A stretch of 64,000 nucleotides of DNA from contig NC_089742.1 in assembly GCF_040412425.1 (NCBI RefSeq), positions 75,576,125-75,640,124 on the forward strand. Reading direction: 5' to 3'. The position numbers were made by a program, and so were the translations under genes. The notes beneath the pieces are model-generated. The model worked only from the letters and a program-made list of their open reading frames with translations. It did not search any database and was not told the DNA's origin. Below are positions 32,305-43,527 of the stretch, one piece after another (positions within the stretch are counted from its first letter, which is position 1; each line of letters begins with the position of its first letter). The DNA is from Macrobrachium rosenbergii. Taxonomy: Eukaryota > Arthropoda > Malacostraca > Decapoda > Palaemonidae.

Positions 32305-32470
32305 AAGAAGTGATTTTCTGTGTTGTTGTACCTATTGTTTCCTGTTAGAGGGGGGTTGTTACCTACACTTAAAACAAATGAATTGCTACTGCGAACTTTA
32401 AATTTTTAACTGCCGATCGAGTAGAAAGTATAGCGATGTAATTATTTGGTAAGTTACATATATGAAAAAT
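32305..32470. repeat. DIRS copy 1 inverted terminal repeat, right
   Basis: Contains AAAGAAGTGATTTTCTGTGT, TTACCTACACTTAAAACAAA, AAATTTTTAACTGCCGATCG and GTAATTATTTGGTAAGTTAC ATATATGAAAA. It mirrors the left terminus with about 10 percent differences by eye. Confidence 0.9.
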
Positions 32471-33904
32471 AACTACTTTTTCAATTTACCTGATACCTCC
32501 AAGCCAAATTTTAAATTATGGTATACATACCCATGTTTTAATCATTGGATATCTTTGAAATTTCTGTTAAACATTAGACAGCATATTTTGTAAAAGCATA
32601 AAATTGGACAAAATATAACAGTGACATCAATAAACAGAAGAAAATAATTTTGATAGAATTTATGACAAGAAACTTACACAAAATCTTATACACAATTTAT
32701 TTTTTCTATTTACAAAATGATTTAAAACTCATTACATACAATTGTTTCAAGTATTTACAGAATATGTATAACTATGTATACAAATGATCACAAAACCAAT
32801 TTCCCTTCAACCCATGGACAGAATTAAAGACCACATCCACTCACACCTCACACATTCATATGAACAGACAAGCATCCTAAACCTCACTTTCAAACTAACA
32901 TCTTTATCTTCTCAGATCCACTTCTTTTTTTTTTTTTTTGGCTCTACAACCTCTACCACACTGATGAGGTTATTGAATGGTTTCAGAAATAATATTTACT
33001 TCTTTAACATTTTAATGAATATGATGCAAAATCATATCACTCATTTCTAAGGAAATTTTTAGATGTTTTCATGAGAATTCACAATGATTCGATTAACCAT
33101 TTCATCACTCTAGAATTTATGCTTGCCAGTCTTATCAGTCATTTCCATAAAAACAGACACATCAGTACTTCTAATAAATTAGAAAAAATACACATCTCTT
33201 TAGGTTTTTGTCTTAGTACTAATAAAATTTTTATTTCCTAACTTTGCAGAAATATTTTATACATCACAACTGTTAATCAATTTGCCACCAATTAACTCCA
33301 TTACCATTTGCAAATACTTCATTCTTATGTAAATTATTTTAGAAAATTCACATCATTGTATTTAATAATTTATGATATATATAACAATTAAAATATATTT
33401 TACTTCACATACAGACGCACTTGCTTACCATTTTCAAATTGTACATTTGCTTTACAATTGAGATAAATTTTAGTTGTTTAAAAAATAGAAAATAGACCAG
33501 TATATATACATATATGCATAATTAATTTCCCTCGTGCTACTTGTTCCATTCATTTTGCATTTCATATAAATACTTTTTTACAAAGTAATTTTGGTTTTTT
33601 TTTTAGCAATCAATAACATTTCCATTCGCCAATTTCTCTGTAATTGCTAAATTTATTTTCTACTCATTTATATCATGAACTATCTGACAACATTTGACCA
33701 AGTACATCACATTGAAGACTGCATTCAAGAACTTCATAACAAAGCATATGTTAAGTTATGAATTTGCATATAAGTAGTGATGCTGAGGTGATACATACAC
33801 CAGAAAAAACTTGAAATATACATGTATGTCTTTCCATTTTTTCAGTTTCAAAACTTTATGTACTTTAATTTACAATCAGCAGAAGTCCTTAAATTGGTTT
33901 TCAT
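32471..33904 (-). other. AT-rich stretch, probable 3' UTR and downstream flank of the RDH-like gene
   Basis: About 1.4 kb with no coding content between DIRS copy 1 and the stop codon of the SDR gene. It is AT-rich, with a run of T at 32927-32939. Minus-strand AATAAA hexamers occur (for example 33657-33652), so part is likely the 3' UTR. I see no repeat family here. Confidence 0.4.
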
Positions 33905-34168
33905 TTACTTTTCAATCACAACTACATCATCATCAATTCCATTATCAGTTTCTGGAGGTGTTTCCACATCAAGAAGGACTCCTTCTTCTCCCAACAAATC
34001 AGAACCATTTTCCCCTACAAGATCCATAGATACATCCCAGAGCCTAGCCGAAGCTGCTTCATCCTGCGCAACATCTGCTAGTTTCTCAATTTTACAGTTG
34101 GCCAAGAAGGCCCATTCCACTTCATCAAGTTCCTCTGAGACAGCACTGTGGATCGATGTCTGCGCACC
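33905..34168 (-). CDS. RDH-like SDR, terminal coding exon with acidic tail
   Basis: Last coding exon, 264 nt including TAA at 33907-33905. The acceptor TTTGTTTCTCTAG ends at 34169. It begins GAQTSIHSAVSEELDEVEW, the conserved QGAQTSxxxAxxxEL helix of RDH11-14, continues through a degenerate FxxC segment, and reaches RLWDVSMDLVG, the normal C-terminal RLWExS motif. About 30 residues follow that are unusual for the family. They are very acidic (GENGSDLLGEEGVLLDVETP, then PETDNGIDDD) and end in VVVIEK. The 3' UTR presumably continues leftward into the AT-rich sequence below 33900. An AATAAA on the minus strand at 33657-33652 is one possible poly(A) signal, but the region is too AT-rich to be sure. 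Confidence 0.9.
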   Translation of the reverse strand, partial: GAQTSIHSAVSEELDEVEWAFLANCKIEKLADVAQDEAASARLWDVSMDLVGENGSDLLGEEGVLLDVETPPETDNGIDDDVVVIEK

Positions 34169-34599
34169 CTAGAGAAACAAAATCAAGATTAAAATCTAGA
34201 TAGACTACAAAGCTGTCAATGAAATTAGTATGAGGCCTTTCCAAAACTATGCAAATTTTCTTTCTTTGCAAAATGAATATTTATCTGCATAGCACTGGTG
34301 TCAATATCTTTGCTGAACAAAAAATTAACAGTTTAGTAGTGGGGGACTCACTACATATGTATATTGAATTGAACTGAATTAATATCAATCAGGCACCAGG
34401 CCTTGGAGACCATATGGTGCTGTTGTGGATACAGTATGGTCAGAATTATTGGTTGGTAAGTTATATTCGATGAAGAATATATTTGTTGAATGAAGCAGAT
34501 TTCATGTTTTATGAAGTGTTCTGTTTCAGTGGATGGGGGATAGAGGTTAGGCTGGTAAAGGATTATATGGGATATGGAAAGAAGGATACGACAAGTTGG

Positions 34600-35166
34600 A
34601 CACAATGTTGGAGGGGATCCGTTCATCAGGTGGGAGTGTGAGGTTTGAATGGTCAATTCGTAATCGGGCAAGAGCTGTTTCCCATCATCTATTCTTGTGG
34701 CATGGTTTAACCATGGTAGTATGGTAGGTTTAACTGTGTGGAACTTGTTATTTGAGATACTGGACCAGAAAGACTGCCAGCAATTTAATAAGAAGTTATG
34801 GAAGAATGGCACCCCGACAAGGGCACAAAGTGGGCCAAAGAGTCCACTTGCTCATTGCCTAGCATGCCCACATGGCTAGGGGTCCAGCAGAAGCAGACTT
34901 GTTTTTCCTGGATTGAAATATGAAAGAGCCAATCTTGAATTTCTCAGATTACAGGGTTGGATGAGGGATAAAGAATTAGCAGTCTGTGAAAATAATGAAG
35001 GACGATGAGGGGTAGATTAGAAGTTGTTTTAGTGCAAGCAATATGGCATATAGTTCTGCTGTAAGTATGCTTACCCATATGACTTTAGGTTTGTATTGTG
35101 AGAGGAGAAATCTGAGATTGTGTCTGCAGGATTGGAATCCCCGAATGTTCCACTGGAGTAAAGACA
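34600..35166 (-). pseudogene. LINE endonuclease start fused to RNase H by deletion
   Basis: One open frame reads SLLQWNIRGFQSCRHNLRFL and LSQYKPKVI, the N-terminus of an APE-type LINE endonuclease ('lqWNirGf.s....L..ll....P.vi'). Without a stop it continues ILTAELYAILLALKQLLIY and SFIIFTDC, the RNase H segment 'f.AELyAI..AL......sf.IfTDS'. About 3 kb of EN, RT and linker is therefore deleted at about 35075-35085. Beyond the stop, frames give CFCWTPSHVGMLGNEQVDSL-like sequence near 34900-34850. Confidence 0.82.
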
Positions 35167-35697
35167 TTAAAGGGAATGAGATATATGATGTGACATAGTC
35201 AGTATGGTCGAGGCTGTGGTGGCATTTAGAAGTCTGGATTTGGGTGATGAGGTATTTATGTTGTTTTTTCTTTTTTGTTGCAGTTGATTGATGGATGGTA
35301 GAGCTCGCCTTTACCTGTAATAGGATTTCTCTTGGCAATTGCCAAATCAGTCAAACAACTGGAGAGGCTGAATCCAGCTGATTACATCTAAGGAACATCA
35401 CTTCCTTAGCCATTATCAGAAAGCACTGACGGAGTAAGAGGACAAGAGATAATAAGCAGATAAGACATAAGTGGTCATAATATGGCACTAGTGGAAGGAT
35501 ACTGAGAATGATTTTCGGAAGGCTCATCTGTGAATCATTCAGTTTTTATATTTGGATTCCGTTTTCTGCAAGGAAGTGTAATGCTTAGCCAGAAGAAACA
35601 GAAAACTATTCCAGAGAATGCAGTGTTAAAAGGAGAAATCACCTCAAAAGAGGGAGACAGAAAAAGAGTAAGACTGAGAAGTTTGAGGTGAATTGAA

Positions 35698-35995
35698 TTA
35701 GGTCAAGGTTCTTTTTGATGGACATTGTAGTAATAAGACTGATCAATTAGGTTAAGGTTCTTTTTGATGATCATTGTAGTATTAAGATTGATGAATTAGG
35801 TTAAGGTTCTTTTTGATGGTTGTTGTAGTATTATGAGTGACACATTATGTCAAGGTTCTTTTTGATGGTCGTTGTAGTATTAAGATTGATACATTAGGTC
35901 AAGGTTCTTTTGACGGTCATTGAAGTATTAAGACTGATAAATTAGGTTAAGGTTCTTTTGATGGTTGTCGTGGTATTGAGGTTAATAAATTACGA
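35698..35995 (+). repeat. 49-bp minisatellite, about six units
   Basis: The phrase AGGTTAAGGTTCTTTTTGAT starts at about 35699, 35748, 35797, 35846, 35895 and 35942, giving 49, 49, 49, 49 and 47 bp. Units differ by point changes and one T deletion. It lies in the LINE between ORF1 and ORF2. Confidence 0.93.
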
Positions 35996-36744
35996 TAGGT
36001 GGATAAGGGTTTCCTTTAACCTCTAAATTTGTTCCCATCATCCTGCACCGTGTAAAATAAACGCTCCTACAAGGTAGGGTTGTTAGATGAGGATGGACTT
36101 TCTTCAGTATGAAATGGGGACGGGTGAGTGTCAGAAATAACGGGTGAGTCACATGTAGAAGGGAAGTCTACAGGTGAGGAGAGATAGGAAGAGTGAGTCG
36201 CGGGTACAACCTGGTGGTAAAGCAAGGTCAAAGATACTTTTTCTCTGTACAGAAGTCTGAGTGGAAGGTTGGGTGGGAAAGAGGACAGGTAGGGGGAAAG
36301 GTGAGGCAGGTGGAGATTCTGCGGAAGTTGTCAGGAAAGTGGGAGGGTTGTGGACCTCAGCAGTGGTATGAACAGTAGCATATTTTGTGTGGGAGGAGGT
36401 GGGGACGAGGTTGGGTTTGGGATTGTGATAAAGGGTTGATTTATGTAGCCCTAAATGTCCTTCATGGTTTCCAGAGGAGACTTGGCTATAAAGGTTTCTT
36501 GGGTGGAGGGCAAAAGGGAGGTGACGGGGAGAACTTGGATGGGGGGAGTTTGTTATTGGTCTTTGGAGTTGTTCCAAATTGGCGTTTATTTCTTCGTGTG
36601 GAGGCTGTGTTAAGGAGAAGAAGCTTTGGGAGTGAGGGACAGGGAAATAGAGATGTGGGTGTTTCTGAACTTAACACCTCAAAAGGGTTTGACAAAGATA
36701 CACTTAAGATAAGAAGAGGGAAAGAGGTGGCGGATGATGGTACT

Positions 36745-37821
36745 TTAGATGTATACAGCAGTTTGGGCAAAGAAAGGGATGAGGGATAAGGAAGTATTAG
36801 AGGTGGTAGTGGACTGGGGAACTAAAGATGAGGAGGAAGGGGGAGGGGTTGGTTGTGGCGTGATATTGGCAGTGGTTTTGCTTGTTTGCTTTGCTGTTGT
36901 TGTGACCTGGGCTAGTGTGACAGTAGTAAAGCCAAGGCGGCGAGCCTCCTGTCTAGCTTCTTTCAGGGTCAATCCATGCTTGAAGCGGAGGCCAGCCAGC
37001 TTTGATTCAAACTTGTAGATAGGGCAAACACAGTAAAAAAAAAAATTTTGTTTGCCAGCACAATTGTCGCAAATGTGCTCTTGTGAGTGACAATCTGCTC
37101 AATCATGGTCAGGTGAGCTGCAAACAGGGCAGCACGCTTGTGATCTGCAAAATTTGGCTGGGTGGCTGATGTGCCAGCACTTTCGGCATTGACATGGGGG
37201 AGGAATGTACTTTTGGACTTTGAAATGTTAACCTCTGATATATACGTCTTGTAGGAGGTCTTGCCCCTTGAATGTGATCTTTGCAAAATTTTTGTGGTAT
37301 TTCCTGTTGCTTTTGTCCCCAAGAGTGTAACATGTATCATGGAGAACTTCATGGCAGTCACTTAGGAGTTCTTTGAGATCCACTGAGCTGACATTGTCAA
37401 TTGGGCACTGCTCAGAGGGTATCACCACTATTCCAGTGCACCTGTTGAGGTGAGGACATGGAGTGGTAGGGAAGGCATTACCTTGTAGGTCTTTGAGGGT
37501 GGACATTGCTTGAGCCTGAGCCTCTGTGTTCACCATGAGATGTGAGTGGTTGCGCGTCTTGTTAGGAATTTTACCATTCCTACCTGTCTCTGCAGGCACT
37601 TTTGAAAGTGGAGTGTATTGTTCACATAAGGAGCTGTTGGGGGGATGATGAAGTACTTGTCCCACTTCTGGGGTCCAAAGAGGGTGACATAAGGGCTGAG
37701 TGGGTACTGGAGGACATTTTAAGGTGGGTAGAAGAGGATGGAGTTGAAGCCTAAGAAAATTTTTTTGAGGAAGAGGTGCTGTAGTGGCCCATTGTTTCAT
37801 GGTAGAACTGCTGTGGTTCAT
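36745..37821 (-). pseudogene. LINE ORF1 with zinc knuckles
   Basis: Reading across frames: NAFPTTPCPHLNRCTGIVVI and LHDTCYTLGDKSNRKYHKNF (37821-37228), then PPCQCRKCWHISHPAKFC, CCPVCSSPDHD and HICDNCAG, three CCHC-type knuckles (about 37205-37045). GLTLKEARQEARRLGF follows, the typical 'eA...A...gf' after the knuckles, then a Thr/Pro/Ser-rich tail to 36745. This order is that of Jockey/I-type ORF1 nucleic-acid-binding proteins. Frameshifts near 37230 and 37020 break it. Confidence 0.8.
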
Positions 37822-38489
37822 GTGGTTGTAGTCACCAAAGATGAACCAGTGGAAAGGGTGTGTGGGACATCACGTAACAAGATGAAAGGTGACATGGTAA
37901 AGGGGCATAGGGATGAGGAGATTTCTGGGGGAGTAGTCTGGCTCGTGGTCTCTAAGCTAGCTAAGTCAGAAAAGCCAAAAAAATTGGGGGACTGATTGTG
38001 AGCAGGGTCAGTCCCCAACCCCTAATAATTTGTTTGATTTTCATTATCGGCCATATGGGCATAAGGGCAAAAAAGAAAAAACCAAGGATGCTGTGCCCTA
38101 TGGTGACCAAGAGGCCGTTAAAGACCGACCCGGAGTTGGCCTTCTACCCTCGCGGCATGGACACTCACACCTAAGGGATGGGGGGGGGAGAGGAAGAGGA
38201 CTGGTAGGATAGTGAGAGTGATAAAATGAATGATTAAGAAAACACCAAGCCAAAACTGGTTGAGCATAGGACCAAATCCCAAGGCTGGAGGGTCCAGGTG
38301 GAGGCCAAATGGTTGTCTGCCCAGCATCAGGCCATGGTCCCTAACCTTGAAGCCCCTCTACAACAACAATGTTGCTTGGTATGGGAGGGGTGTAATGTAA
38401 CATTACATATATTTTTCAGTTTGTGTATATATACAGTTTGTACATACATAATTATGCATAACATTAAGGTGAAGTAGGCACTTAGCAAA

Positions 38490-38546
38490 TGTTTGCTCTC
38501 TCTCTCTCTCTCTCTGTCAAGATTTTCTCTTTTTATCAAGAATAAC

Positions 38547-38631
<85 letters not shown>

Positions 38632-38740
38632 GTACGAATGCAGACGAACACATACACAGGCTGAAAGGAGCATGTAACACTACAATACTATTCTGGTAAA
38701 ATATTGTAATATGCTGCATTAACGTCAATACAACTACTGT

Positions 38741-38776
<36 letters not shown>
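38490..38776. repeat. (CT)n / (GA)n microsatellites
   Basis: CT run at 38496-38514, GA at 38550-38624 and GA at 38742-38775. The CT and GA runs are mutually complementary and could fold with the 35-bp spacer. Ser/Leu-rich frames across them are artefacts. Confidence 0.95.
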
Positions 38777-38777
<1 letters not shown>

Positions 38778-38989
38778 CTTCTTATGTTAAAATAAAAACT
38801 AAGATGTTGATGGTCTTTAATTCTCATATTTACCATATTTTGTACTTTACATAACTTGTGAGCATACCCAGCGAGTAGATAATTGCAACTGGCTACAATA
38901 AGTCTGGAGTTAATCTTAGTAAGATGCACTTGTACACATATGAAAGTGTGAACATCCACCTACACGCAGTCATCACAGTAGCTGTGCAG

Positions 38990-40155
38990 TATGTATTTTG
39001 TATGGTGATTCTCATTTAAGAATGAACCCACATACTGGGTCCTTCATTTCACGTTCCTGGATAGCTAATACATTAAAAGAGATGATTCCTTTGTTAAAAG
39101 AAACTGGAACAAAAATCCATATGACTGTCATCTCGAAAAGAGTGAGAATCTTGGAAGGCCTGAAGTCCTTTCTCAGGAGTCAAAAGACATCATAGCTGAG
39201 GTAGTGGGTAGACCAAGAAAGTCTTTACGTAAACTGAAGCTTGAACTAGAAACAAAAAGGGGAAAGAAGAGAAGTTGTAGGTGCTGTATATCGTGAGTTG
39301 AAAAAATCTGGCATCAAGCCATTTCATGTTATCAGCAAGCCCAACATCACTCAGCAACAGAGAGAAGACCGTGCATGGTTTTGTGGTTTATTTCCTAAGA
39401 TTGGGATGAAGCTTACTTTCTCCATGTTGCCACATCAGATGAATTCTTCATTTACACAGTCAGGAAGCCAAATCATAAAAATGACATCATTTGGGCTGCA
39501 AAGTTGGATGATATCAGCAATGACGTGCATTATCCCCAAGTTGTGAAATTTCCTGAATGTTTGGGAATTTTCTCTGTTTCACAGCCAAACGGTTAATGTG
39601 GATCATCAAAGAAAAAGACAGTCATGGAATGGCGAATACTTCAGAGAAACTGTGCTTACTGGTGGAGTATTTTCTTTCCTCAAAGATCCTGAAAATGTGT
39701 TATCTGTTGAAGTCACATTTTTGCATAATAAGACACCATGTTTCAAGGCTCTTCAGACACAGGAGCTGCTTCAAACAGTGGTATCGATTTCTTCTCGTCA
39801 AGTGAATTTCCAGGTAGCTCCCCTGACCTTAATGTGTGTGAAAACATTGGTATACAGTATATCTTAAAGGATCGTGTTGAAGCGCGCACAGTGAACTATG
39901 ATGGTATACCAAGCCTCAATGACCTGCGAAGAGGGGTTACCGAAGTGCTCAGGGAGTCTCAGCTTTTTTGCGATTTGCTGAAATCATACCCCTCAAGAAT
40001 GCATGCTGTGGTACAGGCAGATGGAGGCCACACAAAATATTAAATACTCAGAGAAACTTAAATAAATACCTGTTCTGAATTACTTTTGTTTTTGTCCATA
40101 TCAATTTTAGTTTATGTTGTAGAGGGGGGGGGGCTCTAATTTCAAAACACCCTGA
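38990..40155 (+). mobile_element. Tc1/IS630-superfamily DNA transposon, 5'-truncated
   Basis: Plus-strand transposase pieces are followed by a 3' end, GGGGGGGGGGCTCTAATTTC AAAACACCCTGA, that looks like a terminal inverted repeat. I could not find its partner upstream, so the left end is probably lost. The element lies in the intron between the third and terminal exons, in opposite orientation to the SDR gene. Confidence 0.7.
39150..40043 (+). pseudogene. Tc1/IS630-like transposase, frameshifted
   Basis: Segments in different frames: KKSGIKPFHVISKPNITQQQ (HTH side, from 39298); then a stretch reading ATSDEFFIYTVRKPNHKNDI (first catalytic-Asp region, DE); ENVLSVEVTFLHNKTPCFKA (where relatives read 'lhDnap.H.a', with Asn replacing Asp); then FPGSSPDLNVCENIGIQYIL and KDRVEARTVNYDGIPSLNDL (from 39738, the 'wPg.SPDLN.iEn.W..lK' motif). 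It ends LLKSYPSRMHAVVQADGGHT then KY. At least three frameshifts and the lost Asp make it inactive. Confidence 0.75.
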
Positions 40156-43100
40156 ACATACACAGACTGAAAAATTAAATATGTGGCTGTGACTCTAAAT
40201 TACCATATTAAGTTCAATACTCCATTAAATAAGTTTCAATGAAAACACCACTACAGAGAGGGAGGGAGGAAGAGGGAGCCACCTTAGAATGTGTGTACAT
40301 ATACAAATGAACATACATGAATAAAAAATAATTACATATAGCTCAAAATCATACCTTGGAGATGACAAAATATAAACAACAATGCATTAAATACAGTGCA
40401 TGTCAATCAACATATGAAACCATATCAGACATGTGCCTTATATTTTGTGTTAAGATGCGTAATGAAGCCCCAGTGGGGTTGTGGTGACTGAGGACATTTT
40501 AGTTCAAGTCAGAACCAACGTATTGGTATGTAATTAAACAAACAGTGATGTTCCAAAATTATGGGGTGTGAAGGCAGTAGGCTGAGGAAATTGCAGCTGA
40601 TTTCATCCACAAATCTTAGAATTTCAGAGCATATGCTCACACAATGAAATAAAGAAGCATGGCACAATCACTTTACAAAAATTCTCATGCAGAACTGTTT
40701 TTATACTTTTGATTAACTATTCTGTAGCACACCTATGAGCACAGTCACACTTCTTTTGACCAGAGATCTTAGAATTTCAGAGCATGTGCTCACACAATGC
40801 AATAAAATCACTCTAATAAAATTCAAGTAAGAAACTGTTTTCTTATGTTTGATTAAAAATGATTTGCAGTAACGTGACTGCCTACTCTGAAGTACAGGTA
40901 CAGTCCATATATACATGCAATTATAATGTATTTAACCAAACATCTCAGACTTTCTGAGCAGGTGACTGCATGATGAACAAAGTAATTTTCACTTTCGAAA
41001 AATTACTTTCCAAGTGTAAATTGAAGAATATACAGCAGGTACATTACATTAAGTAACTACTGAACACTGTACATTGCAGTTAGAACTTTCAACACATCAC
41101 ATACAAAAATAACCACACATACTTTACTTGCAAGAACAAAAATACAGAAGTGCAAAAATATATATATGTACAGTATATATATTTTGCCAGTACAAAGTAC
41201 TGTTTCGTAACTCACTGCAGCTTTGCAGTTATTGAAGAAATATTATCAAAATTGACTAATGGCACCCTTTTCCCAGTGATACAAGAGAGCCAAGTCACTA
41301 AATTGAGCTAAGTAACTTCAAAACAGTCATTCTAAGCAACATTAGTATGCATCAGCCTAAGGCGAGGCCACTCCAACTTAGATGCCCATTTATAACTTCA
41401 AACTAATTCTAATTCATTTTTTTAACCAAATTCTTTAATACTCAACAATAGGTCTAATCCTGTTTAAATGATAGTACAAGTTGTCTGCTTCAATACCTGA
41501 AAGGATCTCAGTGATAGTAGAAATACAATTACAGAAGATATTTTTTGCATACCAGAAACATTTAATAGAGAATATTTCCTCAGTTTATTACTGTATCTTT
41601 ATATCATATTAATTCCATCCTTCCTTCAACACTACTCATCTTGAATAATTAAAATGAAGAAAATTGGCTTTATAATTTTTTTTTGTTTCATTTTTGAAAG
41701 GGACTAAAAATGAATGGGTGACAACTGATTTTTTGGGGAGTCACCATGATGTATATGTCTTTAATCTTTGTGTAAATAGTCTAACCATATTCCAATAAAT
41801 AAAGATTTTCACCCCAAGCCTGGCTGTCCTCATAAGAGAACCAAAAATTCTCACTCCCAACAATTTTGGAAAAAATGCCAAGTCTCAAGAAACCAACAAA
41901 ATAATGCCTAAAAATCCTCTGTCCAATCAATTAATAAAACGTGATAAAACTTTAGATTCCAAGACAATTAACATCAAACAACTTGAGCTGTTGCTGGCAG
42001 TACTGGATATGAAATGTGAACATTCTAATACAGTGTAGCCAGACTTCATAAATTTGGAATCCTTAATAAACCCAATTAAAATTTGCAACAGTTTAGCTAA
42101 TACAAAATAACTTGAAAAAATTTGAAAAATCAATAAAATATTATACTTATGTTAACCCCGAGACTTTACAGTGTATAACTGAATAATGTAGTTTAAACAT
42201 ACCACCTAACTAATTTATTTACCATTCACAGGTCTGTCTCGAAAGATTAAATTTTATTAATAAAGTTTAGATATCATTAAATTACAAATTTTTAAAAAAA
42301 TAAAAAATTGGATTAATTGAAAAGGATGGAGTTTGTGACAAAAATATTTCATTAATTTATTTGTTTCCAAAACTTGACATTCATTATCACTATATTTTGG
42401 ATGTTCACACAAATATTGTTTGACGATTAGTGTTACTTAATATAAGGACATTATAAGGCTGTTCATTAAAATGCAGTACAGAAGATGTAACAAATTATAA
42501 TAAAAGTCATAAAAGATGGTTGTTATTGATGGTGTGACTGTCTGAAGTGGGGATTATGGCATTGGAAAATAATTATTGACACTAAAAACTCAAGTACAAT
42601 ACAAAATTGAAAGTATTATAACACTTCAAGAACATTACTTTGCAGTATTGCTTCATGTCTTACTTATACATTTAATGCCTTACTTTTATTTTCAGAAGTA
42701 CCTGACCATTTAGAATGTATGAAAAGAAACTGTTTATGTGCTTGCAGTTATAATAGTTGGTTACCATAATAATGCAACAAAACAAACACCCAGAATCATG
42801 GATCTTGTTATATAACAAACCAAAACTACTATAGGAGTCAATTCCAAAATACATCATTGCTAGCTCTCCTGTATATATCTATGATTTTTTGGTTTACACA
42901 TTAAATCAAATTTTGATTACTATTATTCTGTTGTGGGCTAATGAGATCAATCATATTTCTACTCTCAAAAGGCTTGTTTAAACAATATGTTCTCAAATTG
43001 GAGCCAGGCAAAGTTAAAGATATTAGAAATCTTTTGTGGGAAGGGAGCAAAACGAATCGAGGAAAAGTAAAGTACTGTAAGAATGGCAACTGGGGCTAAA

Positions 43101-43527
43101 GGGACCCTATGAACAACCTGCAGTGCATTTCACTAGTTACACAGTAGGTACTGCTCCTAGGGGTACTGGTTCAATACCTCTCAAAACTAAGAAGAGAACT
43201 TACGTTACTTTCATCAGTATATCAAGCAAAGCAGACAAACTAGATACAGATACTTCTTGAGTTCTGAATATAATTACATTCAATTGAAGAAATAATGTAA
43301 TTCTGAGCCTTTTTATTACAAATAATTCATACATTCCAAACTCATTCTATGTCAGCTGACGAGAGGTACTGCAGTATTATACATTAGCCTAACATCCTCC
43401 ATAGTTTAAATGAATGACACTTACCTCATGGTCATATATACCCTAATATACACACTGCATGCTTCATATACATAAACTATCCACTAACATATCAGTTATA
43501 AAAAGAAATCAGTATCACTGGTTTTAC
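40156..43527. other. AT-rich intronic sequence; local tandem duplications at 40.6-41.0 kb
   Basis: About 3.4 kb of intron without coding signature. ATCTTAGAATTTCAGAGCAT starts at 40613 and again at 40766. A more diverged relative (ATCTCAGACTTTCTGAGCAG) starts at 40942, giving a 153-176 bp tandem series. A degraded trace of the SINE-like family (GGGACCCTATGAACAACCTG ... CAGTGCATTTCACTAG) is seen near 43075-43170. Confidence 0.5.

Larger units (their letters stand above)
25771..32470 (-). mobile_element. DIRS-like tyrosine-recombinase retrotransposon, copy 1
   Basis: All coding remnants read right to left: gag-like (32167 to about 30070), RT (about 29750-29050), RNase H (29052-28597), RT-linked domain (28600-28400), tyrosine recombinase (about 28340-27420). 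Termini are inverted repeats: 25771-25962 matches the reverse complement of about 32305-32470. An internal complementary region near the 3' end (26004-26024 plus 27302-27371) carries the inverse of the left terminus joined to the inverse of the right terminus. That is the diagnostic DIRS1 architecture. A mariner element splits this region. No LTR or target-site duplication is expected for DIRS elements, and none was found. The copy is dead: the RT catalytic segment is deleted and the recombinase is truncated. Confidence 0.9.
34340..38330 (-). mobile_element. LINE of the I/Jockey type, internally deleted
   Basis: Minus strand, within the last intron of the SDR gene. ORF1 remnants occupy about 38330-36740, an endonuclease start lies at 35166, and this is joined directly to an RNase H remnant at about 35080. 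The 3' part has ALARLRIDHSNLT plus an altered Cys cluster near 34600, ending near 34340 with TTAATTCAGTTCAATTCAAT. Non-LTR elements copy by target-primed reverse transcription. The complete RT domain is missing here, so the element is dead. A 49-bp minisatellite lies at 35698-35995. Confidence 0.8.

Noticed and set aside
36385..37018. Gly/Trp-rich plus-strand frames
   Set aside because: Antisense of the LINE ORF1 region with zinc knuckles on the minus strand.
38327..38959. 210-codon minus frame rich in Ser-Leu and 68-codon plus frame rich in Arg-Glu
   Set aside because: Artefacts of (GA)n/(CT)n tracts.
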